Below, piece by piece: positions 46,954 through 56,389 of a stretch of 64,000 nucleotides of DNA. The notes under the pieces were generated by a model. That model was not told the origin of the DNA. It saw only the letters and a list, made by a program, of their open reading frames with translations, and did no database searches. The stretch spans positions 2,790,001-2,854,000 of the forward strand of contig NZ_VFPG01000001.1 of the NCBI RefSeq assembly GCF_006716565.1, written 5' to 3'. Both the position numbers and the translations under genes were made by a program. This stretch comes from Nocardia bhagyanarayanae. GTDB taxonomy: Bacteria; Actinomycetota; Actinomycetes; Mycobacteriales; Mycobacteriaceae. How positions within the stretch are numbered: the stretch's first letter is position 1; every line of letters begins with the position of its first letter.

Positions 46954-47628
46954 CTAGGGGTTCGGTGCGGGAAGCGCCGGAGCAGGTGCGGCTGGCGCGG
47001 GGGCCGGTGCGTCGGGGACCACGAAGGTGCCGACGGTCGGCGTCATCACGCAGTGCGCACCGGGATATCCGATGATGCCCCACATCGAGGCGATGACGGT
47101 GCCGGGTCCACTGTGCACGGTCTTGGACAGCGTCGGCAGGTTGAACTCGGTGACGTCGTCGAGCGGGTCGAGCCCGCTGCGTCCGTTGTTGACGTTGACC
47201 CACGCCACGACGAGTCCGGAGGTGAGCGGGGCGCCAGTGTGCGACGGGGTGGCGCTGAAGCGCAGGGTGCCCGGCTCCGGGTTCGCGCCCTGGTTCGGGT
47301 TGACGCCCTCGGTGGTGCCCGCCGCGATGATCGTGGTGATGGGGCCGTGCGTGCCGCAGCCGAAAGTGGGTGCGGCGTAGGCGAAGGGCGCCCAGTTGCC
47401 CGCGATGTCGCGCAGCTGGGCGACGTCGACGAGCTTGGTGTAGTTGCCGAGCGCTTCGACGCCCGCGCGTGCGGCCTGGTCGGTTCCGGCTCGCTCGGTG
47501 AGGTGGGTGACGGCCTGATCGATCGACGCGTCCGGCGCCGCGGCGGCGGGCCCGGCGAAGGTCAGAACCGCGCCGATGCCGAGGGAGGTCACAGTCGCGG
47601 CCGCGCGTGCGAAGGTTCTGCCGTTCAC
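46954..47628 (-). CDS. secreted protein of unknown function
   Basis: 224 residues with a clear signal peptide (about 1-31, ending GPAAAAP). The mature part has two cysteines (GCGTHGP and AHCVMTP) that could form a disulfide, a beta-rich middle (LVVAWVNVNNGRSGLDPL) and an Ala/Pro-rich C-terminus (APAPAAPAPALPAPNP). I do not recognise the family; similar small exported proteins are common in mycobacteria and nocardiae. It stands alone between repeat motifs and the acyl-CoA dehydrogenase pair, transcribed away from the latter. Confidence 0.75.
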   Translation of the reverse strand: MNGRTFARAAATVTSLGIGAVLTFAGPAAAAPDASIDQAVTHLTERAGTDQAARAGVEALGNYTKLVDVAQLRDIAGNWAPFAYAAPTFGCGTHGPITTIIAAGTTEGVNPNQGANPEPGTLRFSATPSHTGAPLTSGLVVAWVNVNNGRSGLDPLDDVTEFNLPTLSKTVHSGPGTVIASMWGIIGYPGAHCVMTPTVGTFVVPDAPAPAPAAPAPALPAPNP

Positions 47629-47873
47629 CTAATTCTCCTCGAATACGAACCCGGGGCTTCCCGACCCTGGGCAGCAACGTACCAGTTCGACATGACCGCC
47701 GCCGAGTGGCCCGAGCGAGATCCGCCCGGTCGCGGACGGGTTGCGCGGCCGCCCGCGGACCGATGTCGGCGACGTCTTCTGCGTACCGGACCGCGAATGT
47801 GATCCACTCGACAGTGGCGGTTTACCGCGGGGTAGGTTTGACTCGGAAGTACGAGACACAACGGGAGTTGCGT

Positions 47874-49046
47874 ATGAAATTATCCCTTTCCCCCGACGAG
47901 GTGGCCTTCCGCGACGAGCTGCGGCAGTTCTACCGCACCGAGATCCCCGCGGAGATCCGTGAGCGCGTCAAGTACGGCCATGAGCTCTCCCGCGAAGACG
48001 TCGTCACGGCCCACAAGATCCTCAACGACAACGGCCTGGCCGTGCCGAACTGGCCGGTGGAGTGGGGCGGCAAAGACTGGACGCCGATGCAGCGGCACAT
48101 CTGGCAGGACGAGATGCAGCTGGCCTCGGTGCCCGAGCCGCTGACGTTCAACGCCCAGATGGTCGGCCCGGTCATCGCGCACTTCGGCTCGCAGGAGATC
48201 AAGGAGCGCTTCCTCCCCGCGACGGCGGCCCTCGACATCTGGTGGTGCCAGGGCTTCTCGGAGCCGGACGCCGGTTCGGACCTGGCCTCGCTGCGCACCA
48301 CCGCGGTGCGCGACGGCGACTCCTACATCGTCAACGGCCAGAAGATCTGGACCACGCTCGCCCAGTACGCCGACTGGATCTTCTGCCTGGTCCGCACCGA
48401 TCCGAACGCGCCGAAGAAGCAGGCGGGCATCTCCTTCCTGCTGTTCGACGTGAAGAGCCCCGGCGTCACCATCCGCCCGATCAAACTGATCGACGGCGGC
48501 TATGAGGTGAACGAGGTCTTCTTCGAGAACGTGCGGGTGCCCGCCGATCAGCTGGTCGGCGAGGAGAACATGGGCTGGACCTACGCCAAGTTCCTGCTCG
48601 GCAACGAGCGCACCGGCATCACCGGCGTCGGCCGCACCAAGGTGAAGCTCGGTGTCGCCAAGGAGTACGCGCGCCAGATCAAGTCCGGCTCCGGCTCGCT
48701 GCTGGAGGACCCGGTGTTCGCCGCGCGGGTCGCCGAGCTGGAGAACGAACTGCTCGCGCTCGAGCTCACCCAGCTGCGGGTGGTCTCGAACTCCACGGAG
48801 GGCAAGCCGAACCCGGCCTCCTCAGTGCTCAAGATGCGCGGCTCGGAGCTGCAGCAGGCCGCCACCGAGCTGCTGCTCGACATCGCGGGACCGGACGCGC
48901 TTCCGGTCGACGCGGAGGACATCGCCTCCCCCGGCTGGGCCCAGCGCAGCGGCCCCAGCTACCTCAACTACCGCAAGACAACCATCTACGGAGGTTCGAG
49001 CGAGGTGCAGCGCACCATCATCGCCTCCACGATCCTCGGATTGTGA
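47874..49046 (+). CDS. acyl-CoA dehydrogenase, subunit 1 of a FadE pair
   Basis: 390 residues from ATG 47874, with GGGAG 8 nt upstream. Family motifs: the FAD/substrate segment WWCQGFSEPDAGSDLASL, WTTLAQYADWIFCLVRT, and the C-terminal YGGSSEVQRTIIASTILGL. Followed after 9 nt by a second, divergent FadE gene. In mycobacteria such adjacent pairs form alpha2beta2 dehydrogenases for steroid side chains or other bulky acyl-CoAs, which is the best guess here. Oxidises acyl-CoA to enoyl-CoA, passing electrons to ETF. Confidence 0.9.
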   Translation: MKLSLSPDEVAFRDELRQFYRTEIPAEIRERVKYGHELSREDVVTAHKILNDNGLAVPNWPVEWGGKDWTPMQRHIWQDEMQLASVPEPLTFNAQMVGPVIAHFGSQEIKERFLPATAALDIWWCQGFSEPDAGSDLASLRTTAVRDGDSYIVNGQKIWTTLAQYADWIFCLVRTDPNAPKKQAGISFLLFDVKSPGVTIRPIKLIDGGYEVNEVFFENVRVPADQLVGEENMGWTYAKFLLGNERTGITGVGRTKVKLGVAKEYARQIKSGSGSLLEDPVFAARVAELENELLALELTQLRVVSNSTEGKPNPASSVLKMRGSELQQAATELLLDIAGPDALPVDAEDIASPGWAQRSGPSYLNYRKTTIYGGSSEVQRTIIASTILGL

Positions 49047-49055
49047 GGCTTGACC

Positions 49056-50183
49056 ATGGAATTCGAACTCACCGATGAACAGGTCATGCTGCGCGACACC
49101 GTGCGCGACGTACTGGCCCGCAACTACGACCCGGAGTCCCGGCTGAAGGTGACCGACACCGAGCTGGGCTGGAGCCGCGATGTGTGGCGCCAGCTCGCCG
49201 AACTCGGCGTGCTCGGCCTCGGTTTCGCCGAGGAGGACGGCGGCGTCGACGCGGGTCCGGTGGAGACCATGGTCGTGCTGGAGGAGATCGGCCGCCGCCT
49301 CGCGCCGGAGCCGCTGCTGGACGCGGTGCTGGTGCCCGGTGCGTTGATCGGTCTCGTCGGCAGCGCCGAACAGCGGCAGCGGATCCTGCCCGACGTCGCC
49401 TCCGGCGAGAAGCTGCTCGCCTTCGCGCACGCGGAGCCCGGCGTGCGCTGGCCGTCCACCGATCTCGCGACCAGCGCCGCCGCCGAGGGCGACGGCTACC
49501 TGCTGACCGGCGTGAAGAACCCGGTGGCGCACGGTGATTGCGCCGACGAGCTGGTGGTCAGCGCGGTGCTGCCGGGCGGCGGCGTCGGCCTGTTCCTGGT
49601 GGCCGCCGACGGCGAAGGAGTGTCCCGCAAGACCTTCCGCACCGTCGACGGTCAGCGCGGCGCCCAGATCACCTTCGAGAAGGCCCGCGCCGAACTGCTC
49701 GGCGACACGGCCGACGCGTCCGAGGCGGTACAGATCGCGCTCGGTCACGCGCACGCCGGTCTGTGCGCCGAATCCATCGGCGCGATGGAGGAGTCGCTGC
49801 GGCTGACCACCGAGTACCTGAAGACGCGCAAGCAGTTCGGCGTCACGCTGTCGAAGTTCCAGACGCTGACCCAGCGCGCGGCGAACATGTACGTCTCGCT
49901 GGAGCTGGCGCGCAGCATGAGCCTGTACGTCACCGCGTCGCTGGCCGACGGCGTCAACGACCCGGTGGTCGCCTCGCGGGCCCGCCTTCAGGTCGGACGC
50001 GCGGCACGCCACGTCGGGCAGGAAGCCATCCAGATGCACGGCGGCATCGGCGTCACGGCGGAGTACCCGGTCGGCCACTACGTCGCTCGGCTCACCGCGA
50101 TCGGCCGGACGCTCGGCGGCGATCTCGACCACCTGAAGGTGCTCAGCGCCCGGGTCGGCGAGTACGACCTGCCGGAGCTGTAG
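49056..50183 (+). CDS. acyl-CoA dehydrogenase, subunit 2 of a FadE pair
   Basis: 375 residues from ATG 49056 (GAGG 8 nt upstream; a TTG two codons earlier is less likely). N-terminal FELTDEQVMLRDTVRDVLARNYD, a less conserved FAD segment (AFAHAEPGVRW), and the C-terminal RKQFGVTLSKFQTLTQRAANMY and QMHGGIGVTAEYPVGHYV. The degenerate middle and preserved C-terminus fit the partner role in a heteromeric dehydrogenase with the gene at 47874. Ends at a strong hairpin shared with the convergent lipoprotein gene. Confidence 0.9.
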   Translation: MEFELTDEQVMLRDTVRDVLARNYDPESRLKVTDTELGWSRDVWRQLAELGVLGLGFAEEDGGVDAGPVETMVVLEEIGRRLAPEPLLDAVLVPGALIGLVGSAEQRQRILPDVASGEKLLAFAHAEPGVRWPSTDLATSAAAEGDGYLLTGVKNPVAHGDCADELVVSAVLPGGGVGLFLVAADGEGVSRKTFRTVDGQRGAQITFEKARAELLGDTADASEAVQIALGHAHAGLCAESIGAMEESLRLTTEYLKTRKQFGVTLSKFQTLTQRAANMYVSLELARSMSLYVTASLADGVNDPVVASRARLQVGRAARHVGQEAIQMHGGIGVTAEYPVGHYVARLTAIGRTLGGDLDHLKVLSARVGEYDLPEL

Positions 50184-50197
50184 GACCGCTGGAACGG

Positions 50198-50233
50198 GGC
50201 GGCGGTGCGGGCGAAAGCGCCCGTGCCGCCGCC
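50198..50233. terminator. bidirectional hairpin terminator
   Basis: GGCGGCGGTGCGGGCG (50198-50213) pairs with CGCCCGTGCCGCCGCC (50218-50233), a 16-bp stem with two wobble pairs and a 4-nt loop, filling the gap between the FadE stop (50183) and the convergent lipoprotein stop (50234). Confidence 0.7.
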
Positions 50234-50725
50234 TTATTCGTCTTCGTCTCCAGAGGAGTTCGACCGCGGTGTCGCGGTCGGGCGGCGGGCCGTCGGTTCC
50301 TCGTCTTCGGTGGGCGGCGGTGTCGTGGCCGAGAGTGTCCGCCTCGTGGTCGTCGGTTCCTCGGTTTCCCTCGGCGTTTCGGGCGCGGCGGTGCGCGGCG
50401 CCGTGGTGCGCTCGGACGGGGTGCCGCCGATCTCCGATTGTTCTTCCGGCGGAACGGTCATCGTGCTGTACCCGGCGGGCCTGCGCGGCGGTCCGGCGGG
50501 CGCCATCTGCCAGGTCGGCGAGGGCGGGATGACGATGCGCGGCACCGTGGCGCTGGAACCGTCGTCGCGGACAACGGCCGCGGCGGCCGGGCCGTCCTTG
50601 AGCGGCGGTGGCGGGACGTAGGTGTCCTCGCCGCCGATCCCGCAGGAGCCGATGAGGACCAGACCGATCGAGACCGCGCCCGCTGCGATCGCCGGACCCG
50701 CGATCTTGGCCCTGCTGCTCTCCAT
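50234..50725 (-). CDS. proline/threonine-rich putative lipoprotein
   Basis: 163 residues from ATG 50725, with GAGGAG 9 nt upstream; the open frame continues further up but without signal. Hydrophobic signal followed by lipobox-like IGSC near residue 24. The mature protein is low complexity: PPPPL, many TTR/TAP/PPTED words and an acidic end (SGDEDE), so it is probably a disordered, surface-tethered polypeptide. No family recognised. The next 228 bp upstream hold no gene; an AT-rich patch at about 50825-50860 may be its promoter or that of 50954. Confidence 0.65.
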   Translation of the reverse strand: MESSRAKIAGPAIAAGAVSIGLVLIGSCGIGGEDTYVPPPPLKDGPAAAAVVRDDGSSATVPRIVIPPSPTWQMAPAGPPRRPAGYSTMTVPPEEQSEIGGTPSERTTAPRTAAPETPRETEEPTTTRRTLSATTPPPTEDEEPTARRPTATPRSNSSGDEDE

Positions 50726-50953
50726 CCGGGACACTCCTCGTGTGTTTCGAGTGGCCTCACCATAATCCAGGTGTGCCACCCCAAGCCAGGCGAGCGGGTC
50801 GCTGTCGGCGTGCCGGGAGGGCACTTTTAAACATTGATAATTCAGATATCGAATTGATCTCGTCGGCGTGTCGCGGGCACGTGTCGCGGCACAACGGCGT
50901 CTACGGCCCGTAGCGTATGTGATCGAAGTTACGCGTGAGACGCCTATACCAGG

Positions 50954-51304
50954 ATGAGAGACGCGCTGGTCGAGCTGCGCGAGGGCAATACTCTGATCGG
51001 CGTCACCGAGGAGTTGATGATGGGAGCATACTCGACCTCTCCGCTGCCGGCGGCCGACGCGACCGCCGAAACGGCAGAACCTGCTGAGCAGGAAGTGTCG
51101 AAATCGCCCGCAGGCGCCGTATCCACGATCGTGGCGCGGGCATTGGGCTGGCTGTTCTTCCTCGGCGGTGTCGTCGGGGCAGTGCTCGGCATCGCGGGGT
51201 TACACGTCGAGATCACCGTCGCCGGATTGATTCTGGCGTGCACCGCGGGGCTCGTGCTGCTGAAGATCCGCGCCGACACCGGAGGGCGAAGCGGGACGGA
51301 CTGA
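50954..51304 (+). CDS. small two-helix membrane protein
   Basis: 116 residues if started at ATG 50954; ATGs at 51017 and 51020, preceded by GAGGAG, are good alternatives giving about 95 residues. The C-terminal half has two hydrophobic helices, ALGWLFFLGGVVGAVLGIAGL and ITVAGLILACTAGLVLL, joined by a short loop; the N-terminus is acidic and probably cytosolic. I recognise no family. Followed by a short inverted-repeat cluster and the GNAT gene. Confidence 0.6.
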   Translation: MRDALVELREGNTLIGVTEELMMGAYSTSPLPAADATAETAEPAEQEVSKSPAGAVSTIVARALGWLFFLGGVVGAVLGIAGLHVEITVAGLILACTAGLVLLKIRADTGGRSGTD

Positions 51305-51326
51305 CGCGGACCAACTGATCACGGAC

Positions 51327-51406
51327 AGCGAAACTTCGCTTGCGGGAGCGAAGTCGAGCCACCGGAGGACGCTCGCCGAAGCTTCGCGTGCGAGAGCGAG
51401 CGGGCG
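51327..51406. repeat. short arm/inverted arm/arm cluster before the GNAT gene
   Basis: AGCGAA (51327-51332), CTTCGCT (51334-51340) and AGCGAAG (51347-51353) allow two mutually exclusive hairpins. A related second block at about 51371-51406 has GCTCGC pairing with GCGAGC and the palindrome CGAAGCTTCG. It could be a terminator for the small membrane protein gene or a leader structure for the acetyltransferase. Confidence 0.5.
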
Positions 51407-51427
51407 ACGTTGGGGGGGAGACGCCGA

Positions 51428-52264
51428 ATGCGGATCGAGATCACCGAAGACGCCGTCGCCTACCGTGCGGCGACCGAGTCCTTCCTGAGCCGTGATCTCC
51501 TGCGGCACACCGTGATCGCCACGGGCGTCGCCAACCACGTCGAAGGTCGGCAGGCAGCCGACGGGCGGTCGCGCTTCCTCTCCGTGCGCGCCGCGGACGG
51601 TGCCGTCGTCGGTGTCGCTATGCGGGCGGGGGGACGCGAGGTCTACCTCGGCGAATTACCCACCGCGAGCCTGCGTGCCGTCGCCGAGGCGTTCGCCGCC
51701 GTTGCCCCGGACAACACCGGCGTCGAAGGGATCGTCGCCGACGCGGAGGCCTTCGCCGAGCACTGGTGCGCGCTGCGCGGGACCGCGCGCCGTGAGCTGT
51801 TCCGCACCAGGCTCTTCCGGCTCGGCGAGCTGCGTTTTCCCGCGGCTGTCGCAGGCGCACCACGCCGGGCGATGGGCCGCGACGTCGAGCTGTGCGCCGA
51901 GTGGTCCGAGGCGATGCACACCGAAAGCGCTCTGCCGCCGCCGTTTCCGAGCCCGAGCGTCATCCGTGCGCGCATCGCGGCGGGCCGCTGGTGGTTGTGG
52001 GAGGTCGGCGGGCGTGCGGTGAGCCTCGTCGCGCATCAGATTCCGGTGGGCGGCTGGGCCCGCATAGGCCCGGTCTACACGCCGCCCGCCGAGCGCGGCC
52101 ACGGCTACGCGTCCGCGCTCACCGCGCATGTCTCGCACACCCTGCGCCGCAACGGGCTCGACGTCTGCCTGTTCACCGATCTGGCGAATCCCACCTCGAA
52201 CAAGATCTACCGCGCGATCGGCTACCGAGCCGTCCACGATTTCGCGAACTACGTGTTCGAGTAG
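51428..52264 (+). CDS. GNAT-family acetyltransferase
   Basis: 278 residues from ATG 51428, with GGGGGAG upstream. The N-terminal half (about 1-150) is a degenerate GNAT-like domain and the C-terminal half a complete one: acetyl-CoA loop RGHGYA at 223-228, followed by LTAHVSHTLRRNG and the SNKIYRAIGYRAVHDF motif. Two-domain GNATs of this kind are common in actinobacteria with unknown substrates. Its 3' end overlaps the convergent lyase gene by 16 bp. Confidence 0.85.
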   Translation: MRIEITEDAVAYRAATESFLSRDLLRHTVIATGVANHVEGRQAADGRSRFLSVRAADGAVVGVAMRAGGREVYLGELPTASLRAVAEAFAAVAPDNTGVEGIVADAEAFAEHWCALRGTARRELFRTRLFRLGELRFPAAVAGAPRRAMGRDVELCAEWSEAMHTESALPPPFPSPSVIRARIAAGRWWLWEVGGRAVSLVAHQIPVGGWARIGPVYTPPAERGHGYASALTAHVSHTLRRNGLDVCLFTDLANPTSNKIYRAIGYRAVHDFANYVFE

Positions 52265-53187
52265 CCGACGACCCATTCGAAGGCCGCGGCCTTGGAACGC
52301 GCTCCCTCGGCGGTGCGCGAACGGTTCGGTTCGCCGAGTTCGGTGAGCAGATTCTCGGTCAGCTCGACGAGCGCGGCCAACGTGGCCGGGGCGAACCAGT
52401 CCGGCCGGGTGGCGAACAGGATGTCCTCGCTGGAGGTGTTGCCGCTCGCGCCGGGCGCGAACGGGCAGCCGCCGAGGCCGCCGAGCGAACCGTCGACCAT
52501 GCCCGCCCCGGCGCCGATCGCGGCCAGCGTGTTGGCCACGCCCATGCCCCAGGTGTCGTGGCCGTGGAACACGATGCGGCGCTGCGGAGTTCGCTCTCGA
52601 ACCGCCGAGATCAAGGCGGCAACCTGAGCCGGATGGGCTTGGCCGAGGGTGTCGGCGAGGACGATGTCGCCCGTTCCCTCGGTGCGCGGATCGTTCGCGA
52701 TCGCGAGGACTCGCTCCGGATCGACCGGGCCGTCGAACGGGCAGGTGAAGCTGGTCGCCAAGCAGAGCTGAATGGCGCCGCCCACCTCGTGCGCCAAGCG
52801 CACCGCCTCCGGCAGCACGGCCATGCTGTCCTCGGTCGCGCGTCCGATGTTGGCCTGGTTGTGCGCATCCGAGACCGAGAAGCAGTACTGGAAGTTGCGC
52901 ACGCCCGCCGCCGCGGCCTTGGCGACGTGGCGGGGAGTGGCCACCCACACCCAGCAGCGCTCGAGCTCCTCCGGGCTCAGGGCCGCGACGAGGTCCATGG
53001 TGTTGGCCATGGGCGGCACCAGATCGGGCCGCGCCATGGAACCGATCTCCAGCGCGGGCACGCCGAGCGCGAGCAGACGGCGCACGATCTCGACCTTGCG
53101 TTCCACCGGCAGCGTCTTGCCGGTCAGCTGTAGGCCGTCGCGCAGGGTCACGTCGCGCAACACCACGTCGTGCGGTGCGGTCAGCAT
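52249..53187 (-). CDS. hydroxymethylglutaryl-CoA lyase-like enzyme
   Basis: 312 residues from ATG 53187 with GAGAGGA upstream; the longer frame is a Pro/Arg-rich artefact. TIM-barrel HMGL family: LRDVTLRDGLQ (Arg16, Asp17), metal ligands FHGHD (His208, His210), and the flexible loop GGLGGCPFAPGASGN with catalytic Cys241. It should split 3-hydroxy-3-methylglutaryl-CoA or a similar 3-hydroxyacyl-CoA to acetyl-CoA. It lies 160 bp downstream of a family III CoA transferase on the same strand, a pairing seen in leucine- and itaconate-type pathways. Confidence 0.88.
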   Translation of the reverse strand: MLTAPHDVVLRDVTLRDGLQLTGKTLPVERKVEIVRRLLALGVPALEIGSMARPDLVPPMANTMDLVAALSPEELERCWVWVATPRHVAKAAAAGVRNFQYCFSVSDAHNQANIGRATEDSMAVLPEAVRLAHEVGGAIQLCLATSFTCPFDGPVDPERVLAIANDPRTEGTGDIVLADTLGQAHPAQVAALISAVRERTPQRRIVFHGHDTWGMGVANTLAAIGAGAGMVDGSLGGLGGCPFAPGASGNTSSEDILFATRPDWFAPATLAALVELTENLLTELGEPNRSRTAEGARSKAAAFEWVVGYSNT

Positions 53188-53347
53188 CGCCGGTCCTCTC
53201 GCGCCTGCGGCGGCACGCACATCACGCCCGCCCACGGTTTCTGGTTCGCGCCCGCCGGATTCGGGTGCACTGTCGGCCGCGCGTGCCCTGGCGCGCGCTG
53301 CTCCCACGTGTTGCGACCCGTCGGCCTGCGGCGACCGCGCCTGCGAC

Positions 53348-54577
53348 TCATGCCTGCACCTCGCCCTCGCCGTACCCGGCCGCGGCCGCGATCTCGGCTT
53401 CGCTCATGCCGAGCAGTTCGGAGAGCACCTCGCGGGTGTGTTCGCCCAGGTCGGGGCCGACGTTGCGGATCGGAAGCGACTGCCCGCCGATGACCGGCAC
53501 GATGCCGGGGAAGCCGACCGTCTTGGGCTCCGGTTCACCGACGTCCACCGGGAACGGCTGAATCATGTTGCGGGCCTTGTACTGTTCGTCCGCGACTATG
53601 TCGGCGGCGGTGTAGATCGGGCCGCACGGGATGGCCGCGTCCTCCAGGATCTTCAGCGCCTCGTCCCTGGTGTACTGGATCGTCCATTCGCCGATCGAGG
53701 CGTCCAGCCGCTCGCGGTGGCGCCAGCGGCCCGCGTTGTCCTGGAGTTCCGGATCGGCCGCCAAGTCGGGCCTGCCGATCACCCGCATGTAGCGCTGGAA
53801 TATGGCGTCGCCGTTGCCGCCGATGATGATGCTGAAACCGTCCCGGCACGGGTAGGCGTTGCTCGGCGCGATGCCTTCCATCCGTCCGCCGACGCGCTCC
53901 CGGTTGATGCCGTAGGCCAGGTAGTCGGGGACCAGCGATTCCATCACCGAGAGGATGGCCTCGTTCAGCGCGACGTCGATCACCCGTTCGGCCAGCGGCA
54001 CGGTGTTCGTGCGCTCGCGCTGGAACAGCGCCATCACGGTGCCGAAGGCGGCGTAGATGCCCGCGATGGAATCACCGATGGAGACGCCGACCCGCACCGG
54101 GGGACGGTCCGGGTCGCCGACCAGCTCGCGCAGCCCGCCGACGGCCTCGGCGACCGCGGCGAAACCGGGCCGCGACGACATCGGGCCCGTCTGTCCGTAG
54201 GCGGAGATCCTGGTGATCACCAGGTCGGGGTTGGCGTCGTTCAGCGCCTCGGGCCCGAGGCCCCACTTCTCCAGCATGCCCGGCCGGAAGTTCTCCAGCA
54301 GCACGTCGCAGTGCTTGATCAGATCGAGCACCACCGCGCGGCCCTCGTCGGTGCGCAGGTCCAGGGTGATCGACTTCTTGTTCCGGTTGACGGTGCGGTA
54401 CAGCATCGAGGTGTCGCCGCCGTAGAGCCGCCAGTTGCGCAACTCGTCGCCGGCCTTCGGCCGTTCCACCTTGATGACCTCGGCGCCGAAGTCGCCGAGT
54501 ATGCGCCCGGCGGTCGGCGCCGCGATGTAATTGCCGAGCTCGAGGACGCGAACTCCGTCCAACGGCCGAATACTCAT
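53348..54577 (-). CDS. family III (CaiB/BaiF) CoA transferase
   Basis: 409 residues from ATG 54577 (a TTG two codons upstream is possible). Opens with LDGVRVLELGNYIAAPTAGRILGDFGAEVIKVE and has NRNKKSITLDL and LLENFRPGMLEKWGLG. In many members the catalytic Asp follows PG(F/Y); here the sequence is PGFAAVAEAVGG, and the later GVSIGDS is conserved, as in the mesaconate/citramalate-type subgroup as I recall it, so activity should not be dismissed. It transfers CoA between an acyl-CoA and an acid, feeding the lyase downstream. Confidence 0.88.
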   Translation of the reverse strand: MSIRPLDGVRVLELGNYIAAPTAGRILGDFGAEVIKVERPKAGDELRNWRLYGGDTSMLYRTVNRNKKSITLDLRTDEGRAVVLDLIKHCDVLLENFRPGMLEKWGLGPEALNDANPDLVITRISAYGQTGPMSSRPGFAAVAEAVGGLRELVGDPDRPPVRVGVSIGDSIAGIYAAFGTVMALFQRERTNTVPLAERVIDVALNEAILSVMESLVPDYLAYGINRERVGGRMEGIAPSNAYPCRDGFSIIIGGNGDAIFQRYMRVIGRPDLAADPELQDNAGRWRHRERLDASIGEWTIQYTRDEALKILEDAAIPCGPIYTAADIVADEQYKARNMIQPFPVDVGEPEPKTVGFPGIVPVIGGQSLPIRNVGPDLGEHTREVLSELLGMSEAEIAAAAGYGEGEVQA

Positions 54578-54682
54578 GGCCAATAGTGTGGACTAATAGA
54601 GCTCCCGACCTCGGCCCGCCCTCGGTCTCGCGTCGTGCGCGCGTACTGCGGACCAAGGGCGGGCTCGGGCGTAAATCGCCAA

Positions 54683-55606
54683 TCAGGCGGCGCGGGAGAC
54701 CTCTTCGACGATCGAGTAGTGCTCGGCGTTGCCCGCGACGACCGTGCTCGGGGCGCCGTCCACGCCGACCGGGACGTCACCGGCCAGGGTGATGCGGGTC
54801 AGCTTGCGCGGCTGGTCGTCGTAGTCGTCGACGGCGTAGTGCTGGGTGGCGCGGTTGTCCCAGATCGCCACGTCGCCGAGCTGCCAGTTCCAGCGGACGG
54901 TGTTCTCGAGGCGGGTCACCCGGTCCTGGAACAGCCGGAACAGCGCCTGGGACTCGGCGCCGGACAGGCCGACGAAGTTCTTCACGAAGTGCCCGACCAG
55001 CAGCGCCCGCTCCCCGGTCTCGGGGTGCACCCGCACCACCGGGTGCTCGGTCTCGAAGTAGGTCGACTCGAACTCGGCGCGGTACTCGGCGGTGTTCGGC
55101 CGGGCCTTGCTGCCGTGCGCCGCGGCGTAGTCGTACACATTGGTGTGCACCGCGCGCAGATTCTCGGCGAGTAGCTTCAGCGGTTCGGGCAGCGACTCGT
55201 AGGCGGCCACGGTGGAGGCCCAGGTGGTGGACCCGCCGTAGGTCGGCAGCGTCACCGCGCGCAGGATCGAGGCCTTCGGGATGCGGTCGACGAAGGTGAC
55301 GTCGGTGTGCCAGCTGTTGGCCCGGCCGTACTCCGAGTCGATGGCCAGGCTCTTCACCCCGTGCGAGGTGACCGTCGGGTGCGGGGTGGTCGGCGTGCCG
55401 AGCAGCTGCGCGAACTCGTACTGCGCGTCCTCGGTGAGGTGCTCCTGGCCACGGATGAAGACGACCTTGTGCTCGAGCAGGGCGCGCCGGATCACGTCGA
55501 CCGACGCCGCGTCCAGGTCGCCGCCGAGCCGGACGTTGTCGACCTGTGCGCCGATGCGGGCGCCGAGCTTGGTCACCGAGACTGTGGGGGCGGGTGCGAT
55601 CGTCAT
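54683..55606 (-). CDS. TauD/TfdA-family Fe(II)/2-oxoglutarate dioxygenase
   Basis: 307 residues. Iron ligands His100 and Asp102 (SWHTDVTF) and distal His256 ([13 protein letters not shown]); Arg271 binds 2-oxoglutarate. Closest overall look is the alkylsulfatase/taurine dioxygenase group (AtsK, mycobacterial Rv3406), which releases sulfite or sulfate from organosulfur compounds, or TfdA-like herbicide ethers. It starts at ATG 55606, right beside the repeat island, and is on the same strand as the CoA transferase (105 bp downstream). Confidence 0.9.
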   Translation of the reverse strand: MTIAPAPTVSVTKLGARIGAQVDNVRLGGDLDAASVDVIRRALLEHKVVFIRGQEHLTEDAQYEFAQLLGTPTTPHPTVTSHGVKSLAIDSEYGRANSWHTDVTFVDRIPKASILRAVTLPTYGGSTTWASTVAAYESLPEPLKLLAENLRAVHTNVYDYAAAHGSKARPNTAEYRAEFESTYFETEHPVVRVHPETGERALLVGHFVKNFVGLSGAESQALFRLFQDRVTRLENTVRWNWQLGDVAIWDNRATQHYAVDDYDDQPRKLTRITLAGDVPVGVDGAPSTVVAGNAEHYSIVEEVSRAA

Positions 55607-55948
55607 GTGTGGTCACCTTCGCTGATCTGGAACGGGTTGTGCGTGGTAGAGCACATCACTCGGAAAAGGGGTGTGACCAGGGTTTTCGTCGGGGTGATCG
55701 CAAGGGGTGGGTGTTGGTTCGGGTTCGTGCTCGAGGTTGTGGTCGGGCGGGGTTTTCGGGAGTGGGGTGTCCAGGGGAGCGCTTGCGTGGGAAGTTGCCC
55801 GATGTTGCAGGTGCTCGGGTGGTGTGGCTTCCGGGGTGGTGGCCTGATTTGCGGGTGCTTAGGTGATGTGCCTAGTGAGGTAGTTGCTCGAGGTGGGGGT
55901 GCTCGTGTGCCTTCCCAGGTGGGCGCCCGATGTTGGGGGAGCCAGAGG

Positions 55949-56264
55949 TCTGCCTACCGAGGTAGTTGCCCGAGGTTGCGGGTGCCGAGGGGGTCTGCCT
56001 ACCGAGGTAGTTGCCCGAGGTTGCGGGTGCCGAGGGGGTCTGCCTACCGAGGTAGTTGCCCGAGGTTGCGGGTGCCGAGGGGGTCTGCCTACCGAGGTAG
56101 TTGCCCGAGGTTGCGGGTGCCGAGGGGGGTCTGCCTGCCCAGGTATTCGCCCGAGGTTGCGGGTGCCCAGAAGGTCCGCCCTCCCAGGTAGCGGCCCGAT
56201 GTTGCGCGTACCTAGGTTGTGTGCCTACCCAGGTTTTCCTCGGAGCAGTGCTGGGCACGTCGTG
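55949..56264. repeat. 45-bp tandem repeat tract
   Basis: Units start at 55949, 55994, 56039, 56084, 56130, 56175 and 56220. The first four are essentially identical (TCTGCCTACCGAGGTAGTTG opens each); unit four has one extra G, and later units drift. Weaker relatives precede it from about 55780. No variable spacers separate units. The last unit runs into the left arm of the large inverted repeat. Confidence 0.9.
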
Positions 56265-56344
56265 TGCCGTACCCGGCTTACCTCCCGCAGTTGGGTGCGC
56301 GGTCTTGATTTCCGGCGTGGTCGACCGGTTCTGGTTGCGTCTAG
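56225..56344 (+). repeat. left arm of 120-bp inverted repeat
   Basis: Matches the reverse complement of 56865-56983 over its whole length, by eye roughly four in five bases with one indel. A 32-nt block (56264-56295, starting GTGCCGTACCCGGCTTACC) is identical to the complement of 56914-56945. Arms are separated by 520 bp. Confidence 0.85.
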
Positions 56345-56389
56345 GGAGTTCAATCTGAAGAGAGTCCTGGTCTGTCAAGGCCCCAACCA

